The notes: generated by a model from the sequence alone, not told the origin. DNA of 64,000 bases from Streptosporangium amethystogenes (GCF_000721075.1 NZ_JOEQ01000012.1:124001-188000); one strand, 5' to 3'; shown: positions 55,078 to 63,640, counted from the stretch's first letter. Numbers and translations are program-made.

Positions 55078-56523
55078 ATGCAGACCCGTCGTGACCTCTA
55101 CCAGGCGCACAAACTGATGGTCCAGCGCCTGAATCTGGCCCTGCTCCAGGGCGAGCCGGACCTGCCCGAGTCGCCGATGCGCAGGCTCAATGTGGCGATG
55201 TTCTGCGGTCTGCTGGTCGCGGTGCTGGTGACGGCCGGCTTCGGCATCGCCGGGCTGCTGTTTCCCGGTGGCGCGACCGCGCTCACCGAGCCGGGGACCG
55301 TGATCGTGGAGGAGGAGTCGGGGGCGATCCTCGTCTACAGCGCGTCACGGAAGGAGATGCTCCCGGTCGCCAACATAACCTCCGCCCGGCTGCTCCTGCG
55401 CGAGCAGGAGGTGACCGTACGCACCGTCAGCTCGGCCTCCCTGGCGGGCTTCCAGCGCGGCGTGATGGTGGGCATCTCCGGTGCCCCCCAGTCGCTGCCC
55501 GCCCCCGACAAGCTGGTCCGTACCCCGTGGTCGGCCTGTGTGGTGGAGAGCGCGGACGCCCGAGGCGAGCGCCGGCTGCACACCTCGCTGGTCGGCGGCC
55601 TGAACGTCGGAGGCCGCCCGATCGGGGCGGACAGCGCCATGGTCGTCGAGGAGGGGAACGAGACCTGGCTGCTCTGGTCGAACCAGCGGATGCTGGTACC
55701 GGTCGGCAATGTGCGGGCGCTGCCGGAAGGCGCGCGCCGCCAGGTCCCCGCGGCCTGGCTCAACGCGCTGCCCGTCGGACCTGACTTCCGCGGCCCGAAG
55801 GTGCCCGGCCTCGGCCGCGCGGCCCGCGGGCCCGGCGGGGAGAGGTCCGTGGTGGGCCGGGTGTACCGGGTGCCCGCGCTGGTCGGCGCTCCCGAGAAGT
55901 GGTACGTCCTGCTCTCCGATGGGCTGGCCGGCCTCAACCCCACCCAGGTCAACCTGCTGCTGCAGCACCCCGACAGCAAGAAGGCGTACGGCCGGCGGCA
56001 GGCGCTGCCGATCGAGACGGACGCCGCCAGCGTGAACGGGATGAAGGTGTCGGCCACCCGGATGGACTCCGGCGGGCTTCCCCCGACCATGCCGAAGATC
56101 ATCACTCCGAATCCGACGGACCCGCTCTGCGCCGTCTACTCCGACACGGAGCGCGGCTCGACCCAGGCGACGCTGACGATCGAGAGCACGGTGCGGATAC
56201 CCACGCCGCCGACGGGCCGGTTCAGCCAGGACGCGGTCGACCAGGTGGTGCTCCCGCCCGGCACCGGCGCCCTGCTGGGAGTGCTGCCGGGAAACGGCAG
56301 GCTGGACTCGGTCCAGTCGCTCTATCTCATCGGCGACCAGGGACGGCGGCACGCCATCCAGTCCCCGGAGGCGCTGGGAAGCCTCGGGTACGCGGTGGAG
56401 AACGTCGCCCCCCTCCCCGCGCAGCTCATGCTCCTGATCCCCGAGGGCCCGGTGCTCGATCCCGTGGCCGCGCGGAACCCCGTACGCGTGGAGCAGCCGT
56501 CGGCCGCCCGCCCCCAGCAGTGA
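55078..56523 (+). CDS. eccB: Type VII secretion core protein EccB
   Basis: The 481-residue protein begins MQTRRDLYQAHKLMVQRLNL, the hallmark of EccB, followed by a single membrane helix (about 42-65, FCGLLVAVLVTAGFGIAGLL). A large extracytoplasmic domain has the repeated EccB fold and a conserved Cys pair (SACVV near residue 159 and PLCAVYSD near 341). EccB sits in the EccBCDE membrane complex. GGGAGTGAC precedes ATG 55078. eccB ends the plus-strand unit. Confidence 0.95.
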   Translation: MQTRRDLYQAHKLMVQRLNLALLQGEPDLPESPMRRLNVAMFCGLLVAVLVTAGFGIAGLLFPGGATALTEPGTVIVEEESGAILVYSASRKEMLPVANITSARLLLREQEVTVRTVSSASLAGFQRGVMVGISGAPQSLPAPDKLVRTPWSACVVESADARGERRLHTSLVGGLNVGGRPIGADSAMVVEEGNETWLLWSNQRMLVPVGNVRALPEGARRQVPAAWLNALPVGPDFRGPKVPGLGRAARGPGGERSVVGRVYRVPALVGAPEKWYVLLSDGLAGLNPTQVNLLLQHPDSKKAYGRRQALPIETDAASVNGMKVSATRMDSGGLPPTMPKIITPNPTDPLCAVYSDTERGSTQATLTIESTVRIPTPPTGRFSQDAVDQVVLPPGTGALLGVLPGNGRLDSVQSLYLIGDQGRRHAIQSPEALGSLGYAVENVAPLPAQLMLLIPEGPVLDPVAARNPVRVEQPSAARPQQ

Positions 56524-56594
56524 GCGCGGGACCTGCCGTCCACGCGCTCACCGGGCGGCCCCGTCCTCGGGGTCCGGGTCCTCGTCGTCCAGAC

Positions 56595-56619
56595 CCTCCT
56601 GGCGGAGCCCGCCAGGAGG
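56595..56619. terminator. Convergent terminator between eccB and the ESX substrate operon
   Basis: CCTCCTGGCGG (56595-56605) pairs perfectly with CCGCCAGGAGG (56609-56619) around a 3-base loop. It serves eccB from one side and the end of the minus-strand operon from the other. Confidence 0.75.
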
Positions 56620-56629
56620 CCGGTCCAGG

Positions 56630-57382
56630 TCAGAAGATGCCCAGGAATCCGCTCTTGGGCTGCTGAGCGGCACCCAGGTCCAACGAGGGGGAAAGGGTGC
56701 CGGAAGTGTAGCCGAATCCCGCGCTTCCGAAGTCGGGTACCTTGTCGCTCACGGCCTCCAGGCCGGGGAACAACGCCGCCTGGGAGGCGCTGTACATGTT
56801 CACGATGCCGAGAATCGTGGCGGCGACGAAGACCCCCTTCAGCTTCATCTTCATCACCGCCTGGAGACTCGTGCCGATGCTTCTGAGCGTCTGGGTGATC
56901 GCGATCTGCACGCCTACCCTCAAGGCGGGAACGAACGTGGAAGCCAGGGCTATGGTCGCCAGTACGCTCATGGTGGACGCGGCAAGGAACGCCACCCCGG
57001 CGCCGTAGTGGAAGATGAGCGCGGTCTGATCGACGGTGTCGCCGGCGCTGTTCCGGTGGTTCGCGAGCTTGTTCATCTCCCTGAGGAAGGTGTCCGAGGA
57101 GGAGTCGAACAGCTTGCGTGCTTCGCCCTTCCATCCCTCGGCCTCGGCCTTCGCCTTCAGCTCGGCTATCGTGATCTTTAGGGCGCCGAGATCCACGGAC
57201 TCGCCCCCCAGCTTCGAGTCACGCCACTGATCTGCCAGCTTCTTCATCCCGGCGGGGTCGGAGATCATGCTGCCGATCATCAGAGCGATGGTCTTCGCAA
57301 GGGGGTTGACGAGGATGACCGCGGCGGAGGCGGCGGCCGCCGCCGCCGCGATGTAAATCGCCTTGTCTTCCTCATAACTCAC
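56630..57382 (-). CDS. Membrane-associated ESX-locus protein, function unknown
   Basis: The 250-residue protein starts with an Ala-rich hydrophobic helix (IYIAAAAAAASAAVILV), has a charged helical region (about 65-120, with EGWKGEARKLF giving a W-x-G) and two further hydrophobic stretches (FLAASTMSVLATIALASTFV and GVFVAATILGIVNMY). GTG 57382 is preferred to GTG 57391 because GGAAGG is eight bases upstream of it. It is the last gene of the operon. The WxG within a helix pair suggests a type VII substrate or a membrane effector of unknown activity. Confidence 0.65.
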   Translation of the reverse strand: MSYEEDKAIYIAAAAAAASAAVILVNPLAKTIALMIGSMISDPAGMKKLADQWRDSKLGGESVDLGALKITIAELKAKAEAEGWKGEARKLFDSSSDTFLREMNKLANHRNSAGDTVDQTALIFHYGAGVAFLAASTMSVLATIALASTFVPALRVGVQIAITQTLRSIGTSLQAVMKMKLKGVFVAATILGIVNMYSASQAALFPGLEAVSDKVPDFGSAGFGYTSGTLSPSLDLGAAQQPKSGFLGIF

Positions 57383-57434
57383 GGCGAGCACCTTCCATCA
57401 GAGCAGCGGACCGTCAAAGACCGATTCTCGTCGA

Positions 57435-58487
57435 TCATGACTCCTGCCCGAGCACCGCGGGAGCGACGTCGATGTCGTCCTCCCAGTCCCCCTCATCCCC
57501 CGAAAGGCCCGCGAGTGAGCTGTTGTTCTCCTTTCTCTGTTCACCACCGGCGCCGGCACCGCCCATCGGCATGAAGGGCATCCCCGACATACCGTTCGCT
57601 GCGGCCCCGCGCGCGCCGGCCAGCGGAGACTGCCCGCCGCCCGCGGCTCCGGACGAGTAGCCGGCGGAACGAGCGGAGTCTCCCGACCAGGTGCCGGCCT
57701 CCGGCACGCTCGGCTGCGACGTCGTCAGGTTGGCAGGGGTGTAACCCGCCAGGCCCGTCTTCCCGGGATCCGTCAGGCCGAGGTTCGGGGTGGCCGACGT
57801 GCCGACCGCGTTGCTCGGATCGAGGCCGGGGATGTTCGTGTCGGGGGCCTGTGGCAGGCCGGTGTTCAGCCCTGGAATGTCGGACGTGGGCAGGTTCGAA
57901 TCGGGAAGGCCCGTGCTCGGCGTATCGATGTCGCGTGCTTCCAGGTTGGGCGTGGTCGGGTCGAGGCCGTCCATACCGGCGAGCTCTCTGTCGGGAAGGC
58001 CCGTATCAGGCAGACCTGTGCCCCCGAGGCCCGCACCATCGAGACCCGCACCACCGAGCCCCGCACCGTCGAGACCCGCACCACCGAGCCCCGAAAGATC
58101 GCTCTTCGGGGAAACGGCGCTCGCCTCCCTAACCTCCTTCAAGCTGGCCTTGATGTCCTTCTCCCGTTGCTCGATGTCATCGGCCATCGAGGCAAGGGCC
58201 GTCTTCCAGGAGTTCAGCACCTTCGCGCCGGCTTCGAGAGCCTGGACGGCGCTGTCGCGAGCCTGGTCGGTGGCACTCAGCAGTCCTATGCCGACGACGC
58301 CGAACGCGGGAAAGCCGATGCCCATCGCACCGGTCCTCTTCCCGAGTGACTCCAGGCCCGGCGCCTCCTTACCGAAGCCATTGCCGAGCGCTTTCAGCTC
58401 ACTGGGCGAGTAGCCGATCTCCTTGCTCGTCGGGCCGAGGCCTGCCCCCGAAGCGATTCCGCTCATATCAGGCATGAGTTCGCCCAT
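57435..58487 (-). CDS. ESX-locus protein with period-5 Gly-Leu repeats and shared acidic C-terminal tail
   Basis: The 350-residue protein has a helical N-terminal domain (about 30-125, EQREKDIKASLKEVREAS), a run of five-residue repeats (GAGLD/GAGLG, then GTGLP/DTGLP, about 133-170), a low-complexity Pro/Gly/Thr part, and a C-terminal tail with GMPFMPMGGAG followed by LSGDEGDWEDDIDVAP. The tail is shared with two other proteins of the operon. The arrangement recalls PPE-type proteins, though no PPE motif is seen. ATG 58487 has AAAGGGCGG upstream. It is probably secreted or surface-exposed. Confidence 0.7.
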   Translation of the reverse strand: MGELMPDMSGIASGAGLGPTSKEIGYSPSELKALGNGFGKEAPGLESLGKRTGAMGIGFPAFGVVGIGLLSATDQARDSAVQALEAGAKVLNSWKTALASMADDIEQREKDIKASLKEVREASAVSPKSDLSGLGGAGLDGAGLGGAGLDGAGLGGTGLPDTGLPDRELAGMDGLDPTTPNLEARDIDTPSTGLPDSNLPTSDIPGLNTGLPQAPDTNIPGLDPSNAVGTSATPNLGLTDPGKTGLAGYTPANLTTSQPSVPEAGTWSGDSARSAGYSSGAAGGGQSPLAGARGAAANGMSGMPFMPMGGAGAGGEQRKENNSSLAGLSGDEGDWEDDIDVAPAVLGQES

Positions 58488-58510
58488 GTCCGCCCTTTCC
58501 CGTGCCGTGT

Positions 58511-59788
58511 CTACGCGAGCAGCGGAGGCGTGGTGGAGCCGCCGCTGCCCCAGACCTCGTCGTCCTCTAGGAGTTCGGTGCTGTTCTCGTGCTCCTGGCC
58601 CTTTTCGCCGCCCTGTCCATGGCCTGCTCCCCCGTACGGCATCATCGGCATGCCGGACGCCCCGCCGCGGGTTCCGGAGAGGGCGCCGGCACCGCCCGCT
58701 CCCCAGAGCCCCGCACCGCTCACTCCCGACCCGCCCGTTCCCGCACCGCCCGACGTGCCGATGCCCGACACGCCGTTCGCCGACAGACCGGTCGTCACGG
58801 GGTTCGCCGGTCCGGTCAGTCCCGTATCGTTCAGGCCGCTGAGCCGGGTCTCGCCATCCGGTACGGACAGGTCCTGGCCGGACGTCCCGGTACCGCCGGG
58901 GAACTCCACGGACGGGTCCGAGCCGTTCCCGTCCAGCCCGGATGGGCCGGACGGCTGGATGAGGCCGGGAGTCCCGGCGTCCGGGCCCGGTCCGAACAGA
59001 TCCGCCCCTTCCCCGCCCGGTCCGCCGGCACCGTTCGTATCGAGTGCCGACGAGACCAGGTCGTACGGTCCCAGCCCCGCCTGTCCCGAGCCGGGCAGGT
59101 CATCCATGCCGCCCGAGCCGTACGGGTCACCCGTGCCGCCCGAACCGTATGGCGAGACCGATCCGGTTGCCCCGCCGGGAAACCCCCCGGGGGAGAAACC
59201 TCCCGGCTTGAAATCGGGGATCTCCAGCGGGGTCGGGGTGGGAAACCCCAACTGCACGGAACTGGGGAGCAGCGCGTAGTGCTCGGCGATCCTCTCGTTG
59301 ACCTCGTAGAACTTGTCCCTGGCCCGGTCCTCCACCCGGTATGCCCCGTAGAAGGGGACCATGTCCGCCCAGTCGGTGTCGTGGTCCGACCGTGAGTCCT
59401 CGCCCCTCTTCACGACGATGTTCTGCATGGCCCAGGCGAGGGTGTCCGCGTAGCGATGCAGAGGCGGGCCCATCTTCCCCATCTCGGCCGCCAGATCGCG
59501 AATGGTCGCGTGCAGGAACTGCAGCTGTTTCTGTGTCTCCGCACTCGCCGGCCCCCGGTAGTGGCCGGCCAGGTCCACGGCCTTGTTCTTGAGCTCTCGC
59601 GCGGCGTTCTCAAGCAGGGCCTGGGCGGCGAGGTAGTAGTCACCGGCCCGGCGCACCGAATCCGGATTGGTGTTGTCGATCCAGTTCTTGATCTTGTCCA
59701 GGGAACTGTGGAAGAGGGAGAGCGTGAGTGTTTCCTTGGGCAGGCTGATGCTGGTCCGGTTGGGCGACGTCGGTTCTGTTTCCGCCAT
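58511..59788 (-). CDS. WXG100-like N-terminal, long-tailed ESX-locus protein
   Basis: The 425-residue protein has an N-terminal helical hairpin (about 30-130; AGDYYLAAQALLENAARELK, HYRGPASAETQKQLQF) in which Y-R-G stands where WXG100 proteins have W-x-G. A linker region and a Gly/Pro/Ser-rich tail follow, ending with GMPMMPYGGAG and an acidic segment LLEDDEVWGSGG. The tail type recurs in two neighbouring products. GGGGAG five bases upstream supports ATG 59788. It is a probable substrate of the ESX system. Confidence 0.75.
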   Translation of the reverse strand: MAETEPTSPNRTSISLPKETLTLSLFHSSLDKIKNWIDNTNPDSVRRAGDYYLAAQALLENAARELKNKAVDLAGHYRGPASAETQKQLQFLHATIRDLAAEMGKMGPPLHRYADTLAWAMQNIVVKRGEDSRSDHDTDWADMVPFYGAYRVEDRARDKFYEVNERIAEHYALLPSSVQLGFPTPTPLEIPDFKPGGFSPGGFPGGATGSVSPYGSGGTGDPYGSGGMDDLPGSGQAGLGPYDLVSSALDTNGAGGPGGEGADLFGPGPDAGTPGLIQPSGPSGLDGNGSDPSVEFPGGTGTSGQDLSVPDGETRLSGLNDTGLTGPANPVTTGLSANGVSGIGTSGGAGTGGSGVSGAGLWGAGGAGALSGTRGGASGMPMMPYGGAGHGQGGEKGQEHENSTELLEDDEVWGSGGSTTPPLLA

Positions 59789-59800
59789 GGTGGCTCCCCG

Positions 59801-60265
59801 TCAGACGTCGCGCCGGGTGCCCGGCTCCAGATTGGCCTGCTCGGCGGCGGTGTTGGTCTTGGCGATGTCAAGGACCGCCTCGATGACCGCGCCGTACTGC
59901 CGGATCAGCGACGAGTAGACGCCGCCGGACCCCTTCGTATCACCGATAAGCGTCGCGTAGGCGGTGTTGACCGAGATCGCGAACTGCTGCGCGGTCAGCC
60001 ACTCACCCAGCTGGGCGGGACCGATCGCGCACTGGAGCCGGACGTCCGGCAGCGACCCGGCGCCGGGGGGCGGTCCCGGCAGCGGCGGGGACGTGGTTCC
60101 CGCGGCGTGGGCGACCGATGTCGCCGGCGGCTGTGTGGGCGTCTTCAGCGCCTTCAGCGACTCTTCCAGCTCGCCCGCGATCCGCTTGATCTCGGTCGAG
60201 TCCCACTTGGGTTCGTTGCCCTTCACCGTCAGGCCGGGCCAGTCCTTGTCAAGCTCGATCGCCAT
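59801..60265 (-). CDS. Small helical ESX-locus protein, function unknown
   Basis: The 154-residue protein MAIELDKDWPGLTVKGNEPK has a first helix (STEIKRIAGELEESLKAL), a Pro-rich loop (about 45-75) and a long second helix with GGVYSSLIRQYGAVIEAVLDI. It resembles the product of 61695-62117 in layout (WPGL near the N-terminus, helix, loop, helix), so the two may be paralogous partners of the long-tailed proteins. ATG 60265 has AAAGG seven bases upstream. It overlaps the upstream gene by 17 bases. Confidence 0.65.
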   Translation of the reverse strand: MAIELDKDWPGLTVKGNEPKWDSTEIKRIAGELEESLKALKTPTQPPATSVAHAAGTTSPPLPGPPPGAGSLPDVRLQCAIGPAQLGEWLTAQQFAISVNTAYATLIGDTKGSGGVYSSLIRQYGAVIEAVLDIAKTNTAAEQANLEPGTRRDV

Positions 60266-61682
60266 GCCGTGCCTTTCCCGGATCCGTGGCGGATCCACCG
60301 ATGAGCGCGGAGGTCGCGTCGGGGCGCGAACCCCAGACGTCGTTCTCCTCCGTCAGCGGACTGAACCTCTCGGACTCCTGGGCGCTCTCGCCACCGGCCC
60401 CGCCGCCCATGAACGGCATCATCGGCATGCCGTTCATTGTTCCCCGTGCCATCGCGGCGTAGGACGGCACGACCGTCCCCGAACCCGCTCCGGGGGTGCC
60501 CAGTACCGGCGGAACCGACGTGACGGGAGGAGCGACGGTCGTCGTCGGCCCGATGACCCCGACCGGATTCTGCTGGATCACCGGGACCGCCACCGGGTTC
60601 TGTGGGACGAAGCTCGCCACCTCGGTGCTTTGGGGGTCGTCGCCGCCCGGCGTACCGTCCGTTCCGTCGAGCACCGCGGGGACGGTTCCGTCGTCCGGTG
60701 AGTTCTGGGCCGTACCGGCCTCGTTCGCGGCGTCGGCCGCGGTGGACGGATCCTGCCCGTTCGTCCCGGTGGAGCCGTCCGAACCCGAGCCCTCGTTCCC
60801 GGAACCGCCCGGATCAGAACCGCCCGGATCAGAAGTATCCGTCCCGGGACCGCCCGCGCTCGAACCACTCGGACCTGAACCATCCGGACCTGAACCACTC
60901 GGACCTGAAGCGCCCGAGCCTGAAGCGCCCGTACCCGAGGTCGAGCCTGACCCGTCCCGGCCCACACCGCCGGTCGCGGAACCGCCCGTCCCCCCGCTCC
61001 CCGTTCCGGCCCCCGGTGATCCCTCCCCGGACGGCGGACGGCCGTTCTGGTACGGGTCGCCCTGCCGGTACACAACGGTGGAGTAGACGTGGTCACCCGA
61101 CGGTATTGTCACGACCGGCAGGTCGTAGGAGATCTCCGTGGGCACCTTGTGGTAGAGATCGACGATCTGAGAGTTCAGTGTGCGCAGCACCTGACGGGCC
61201 GCGACCGTACCGTCTTCGACCTCGGGCAGGAGCTGCGGCTCGGTCGGTAGCCTCGTGGGCGTGGTCCCGATCTTCTTGGGGAAGGTCCGCAACAGCTCGT
61301 CGGTGGACTTGAGGTCCTCGATCTTCTTGCGGGCCTCCGGGAGATAGACCCCGCCGTACAGCCTGAGGACCTCCGCCATCTTCTCCATCGTGGAGACCAG
61401 TTCCCCGGCGGTGGAGTGCAGCATCTGCAGTGCCTTCTGCACCTCGGCGGATGCCTCACCGCGCCACGACTGACTGAGTTTCGTCGCGGCCGAGGGCAGT
61501 GCGTCGCGGAGGGTGCCGATCGTGCTCGCGGCGTGCGTGTAGGCGAACCCCGCGTCGTCCACCATCATCGGCAGGGTGTCCCGCAGCCACTGCTCGATCT
61601 GGCTCCTCGACGCGGTGACCTCGCCCTGATCGGGCGCCGCGTTGGTGGCACGGATCGGCCGGCTCCCTGAATCGCTGCCCAC
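60249..61682 (-). CDS. WXG100-type, long-tailed ESX-locus protein
   Basis: The 477-residue protein has a WXG100-like helical hairpin (about 25-120) with W-R-G in KLSQSWRGEASAEVQKALQM. A folded middle part (about 120-215) leads to a Gly/Ser/Pro low-complexity stretch (about 215-330) and the shared tail (GMPMMPFMGGGAGG, then LTEENDVWGSRP). It is the largest probable substrate here. GTG 61682 has AGGAAAGGGG upstream. Its stop lies inside the next gene (17-base overlap), pointing to coupled translation. Confidence 0.78.
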   Translation of the reverse strand: MGSDSGSRPIRATNAAPDQGEVTASRSQIEQWLRDTLPMMVDDAGFAYTHAASTIGTLRDALPSAATKLSQSWRGEASAEVQKALQMLHSTAGELVSTMEKMAEVLRLYGGVYLPEARKKIEDLKSTDELLRTFPKKIGTTPTRLPTEPQLLPEVEDGTVAARQVLRTLNSQIVDLYHKVPTEISYDLPVVTIPSGDHVYSTVVYRQGDPYQNGRPPSGEGSPGAGTGSGGTGGSATGGVGRDGSGSTSGTGASGSGASGPSGSGPDGSGPSGSSAGGPGTDTSDPGGSDPGGSGNEGSGSDGSTGTNGQDPSTAADAANEAGTAQNSPDDGTVPAVLDGTDGTPGGDDPQSTEVASFVPQNPVAVPVIQQNPVGVIGPTTTVAPPVTSVPPVLGTPGAGSGTVVPSYAAMARGTMNGMPMMPFMGGGAGGESAQESERFSPLTEENDVWGSRPDATSALIGGSATDPGKARHGDRA

Positions 61683-61694
61683 AACGCCCCTTTC

Positions 61695-62117
61695 CTAGGC
61701 GTCCGCGCCGTTTCCTCGGTGGGGATCGGCCCTGTCATACTCGTCGGCGTTCGCGCGGATCGCCTTGATGGCCTCTTCGTACCGCGTCATGAACAGCTGG
61801 TAGACATACCGCAGCGCCGCGTTCCCCTGTTCGAGGGAGGCGACCCCGCCGGGGTCGGGAATCATGCCGACGGATCTGGCGAACGCGCTCGCCTGCGGCC
61901 AGGACCCCAGTTCCCGCTCGGTCAGCCCGCCGTTGACCTGCACGCTCTTCAGTGACCCCGTGGTGTATCCCTCGTCGTGGGCCGCCCCCTTGAGGGGGCC
62001 GAGATGCAGCTCCAGCTCCTCCGCGACCTTCCGCATCAGCGCGGTGTCGTATTCGAGCTCCGCCTTACCGTCCAGCCCGGGCCAGCCTGGGGCACCGTCC
62101 ATGGAGGCTCTGCTCAC
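61695..62117 (-). CDS. Small helical ESX-locus protein, function unknown
   Basis: The 140-residue protein starts VSRASMDGAPGWPGLDGKAE and contains helices TALMRKVAEELELHLGPLKG and AALRYVYQLFMTRYEEAIKA. GAGGGG five bases before GTG 62117 supports that start; ATG 62102 (MDGAPGW) is an alternative. It shares the WPGL opening with the product of 59801-60265 and, like it, sits next to a long-tailed WXG-type protein. It lies 12 bases upstream of the next gene. Confidence 0.65.
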   Translation of the reverse strand: MSRASMDGAPGWPGLDGKAELEYDTALMRKVAEELELHLGPLKGAAHDEGYTTGSLKSVQVNGGLTERELGSWPQASAFARSVGMIPDPGGVASLEQGNAALRYVYQLFMTRYEEAIKAIRANADEYDRADPHRGNGADA

Positions 62118-62203
62118 GTTTTCCCCTCGAAGAAGACGAACGGTCCCCGGCCATCGCGTCATGCTCGATGGCCGAGACCAGCGTGAGACGCGTACCGACC
62201 GTG

Positions 62204-62503
62204 TCAGCCGCCCCAGATGGCCCTGTTACGCGCCTCGGCCGCCTTGTAGTTCTCGTTCGCGGTACCGAGGGCGGCCACAGCGCTGTTCAGCTGGTTTCCC
62301 ATCTCCCGCTCGGCGGCATCCCAGATCTTGCGGTGATCCTCGAAGAAATTCGCCGCACCGCCCTCCCAGCTGCCGCCCAGCACTGCTGCGAGCTTGGTGA
62401 TGAGGTCGTCGGTGGCTTTGTCCATGGCCGTGACGACCTTCAGGAGGCCCTCCTGAGCCAGCTCCATCTGGACGAAGTTAACCTTCGTGTAGTCGTCGGA
62501 CAT
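62204..62503 (-). CDS. WXG100 family (EsxA/EsxB-like) type VII secretion substrate
   Basis: The 99-residue all-helical protein has the WXG motif in LGGSWEGGAANFFEDHRKIW at mid-length and charged helices on both sides, and it ends ARNRAIWGG. This is the standard size and plan of ESAT-6-like substrates, which leave the cell as a heterodimer through EccBCDE. GGAGA precedes ATG 62503. Its partner is probably the next gene upstream (62555-62881). Confidence 0.93.
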   Translation of the reverse strand: MSDDYTKVNFVQMELAQEGLLKVVTAMDKATDDLITKLAAVLGGSWEGGAANFFEDHRKIWDAAEREMGNQLNSAVAALGTANENYKAAEARNRAIWGG

Positions 62504-62554
62504 GCTGATCTCCGTTCTCGATCATGGATAGAGCAGGTTCACCTCACGGTGCCG

Positions 62555-62881
62555 CTAGCTCCTGGGGGCGTTGATGAGAGCGTCGACCCTGCCGATGCCT
62601 GCCTGCACGTCCTGGTCCGCCGCGCTGTAGACGATGGAGTTGTCGCCCATCTTCCGGGCGATCTCCTCCAGATCCTGTCGCACGATCACCATCTGCTCGT
62701 CCCAGACGCGCATGGCGCTGACGAACTTGGCAGACGCCGGGCCGAGCCAGCCCGAGCTGGTCAACTCCAGAGTCGTGGTCTCGACACCCTTGCGCAGACC
62801 CTCGACATACTGCGCGGTGTCAACGACCAGCTCGGATCCTTTTTGGATCTGTGACGCACTCGCGCCGAAAAACTCCGTCAC
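62555..62881 (-). CDS. WXG100 family (EsxA/EsxB-like) type VII secretion substrate
   Basis: The 108-residue helical protein has W-L-G in LTSSGWLGPASAKFVSAMRV and matches WXG100 proteins. GTG 62881 (VTEFFGASASQIQKG) is chosen because GGAGG lies six bases upstream; the frame opens at 62956 but the added residues are not family-like. It is the first gene of the minus-strand ESX operon, about 140 bases downstream of a TTGACA promoter. It should pair with the neighbouring WXG100 protein. Confidence 0.9.
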   Translation of the reverse strand: MTEFFGASASQIQKGSELVVDTAQYVEGLRKGVETTTLELTSSGWLGPASAKFVSAMRVWDEQMVIVRQDLEEIARKMGDNSIVYSAADQDVQAGIGRVDALINAPRS

Positions 62882-63000
62882 CGGCCACCTCCGTGACATA
62901 AGCCTGCTTTGTCGCGACGATGCCGTGCCCCACCGGCCGTACACGTATAAAGCCACATATGCGAACAGAAAGGGCCATAGCCGCGAACATCATCAAACGG

Positions 63001-63046
63001 CATGTTAGCTAGCTGATGCAACATACCTAACATGAATGCATGTCAA
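63001..63046 (-). promoter_or_regulatory. Promoter and inverted repeat ahead of the ESX substrate operon
   Basis: On the minus strand TTGACA (63041-63046) is followed after 15 bases by TATGTT (63020-63025), a near-consensus -35 with a somewhat short spacer. CATGTTAG (63001-63008) and CTAACATG (63027-63034) form an 8-bp inverted repeat separated by 18 bases that brackets the -10. A repressor there would block the promoter. The region 62950-63090 is strongly AT-rich and contains no gene. Confidence 0.6.
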
Positions 63047-63174
63047 GCTCAGATAACACTTTGGACACACTAAGAAAAACGCGCAGGCCAGAGGTGCGCG
63101 GGCGGTGCTGGTGCCCAACGTGATCGGTACGGAGCCGGTCAGATCACGACTGAGGGCCGCGGCGGTCCGGGGCG

Positions 63175-63615
63175 CTACTCAAGCCTCCGGCGAATGCGGT
63201 CGAGCTCGCCCATCGCATCCTCGAACGTCCGCTGGTAGACGGCCTCTGCGGACTTGAGCCGGTCCGTCGCCACGTCCGGGTCGGCGATGAACTTCATCGG
63301 GTTCATCTCCTCGCCGAACGTCTCGCCCATCGCCGCGCTCATCCGCACCTGCAGGTCCTGGGAGGCGTCCTGGAGGACCGCCTTTATCTTCTCCGCGAGC
63401 TCGGACGAGCTCAGCCGCATCGCCTTGGGGTGGATGTCGAGCGTACGCAGCCCCTCGGCCGTGTATTCCACCGTGACCAGTTCGTCCTCGTCCTGGGCAC
63501 GCCCCACCAGTTTGGCCATGTCCTCCTGCAGGCTCCCCATCCGGGCGATCTGCGAGTCCGCGTCATTCAGCAGCTTGTCGATATCGATGTTCGCGAAATC
63601 CCCGAATTCCCTCAT
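63175..63615 (-). CDS. YbaB/EbfC-family protein of the ESX locus
   Basis: The 146-residue protein has the YbaB-like plan: an N-terminal helix (about 15-45), a short sheet (ELVTVEYTAEGLRTLDIHPK) with the typical V-x-V...G-x-x-x-x-I-x pattern, and C-terminal helices (LAEKIKAVLQDASQDLQ). YbaB proteins bind DNA without strong sequence preference; in mycobacteria EspL-like members belong to ESX operons as cytosolic factors. It lies between the ESX promoter and eccD; a palindrome lies upstream (63641-63655). Confidence 0.75.
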   Translation of the reverse strand: MREFGDFANIDIDKLLNDADSQIARMGSLQEDMAKLVGRAQDEDELVTVEYTAEGLRTLDIHPKAMRLSSSELAEKIKAVLQDASQDLQVRMSAAMGETFGEEMNPMKFIADPDVATDRLKSAEAVYQRTFEDAMGELDRIRRRLE

Positions 63616-63640
63616 CGAGGGTCCCCTCCCCGGGCATCAT

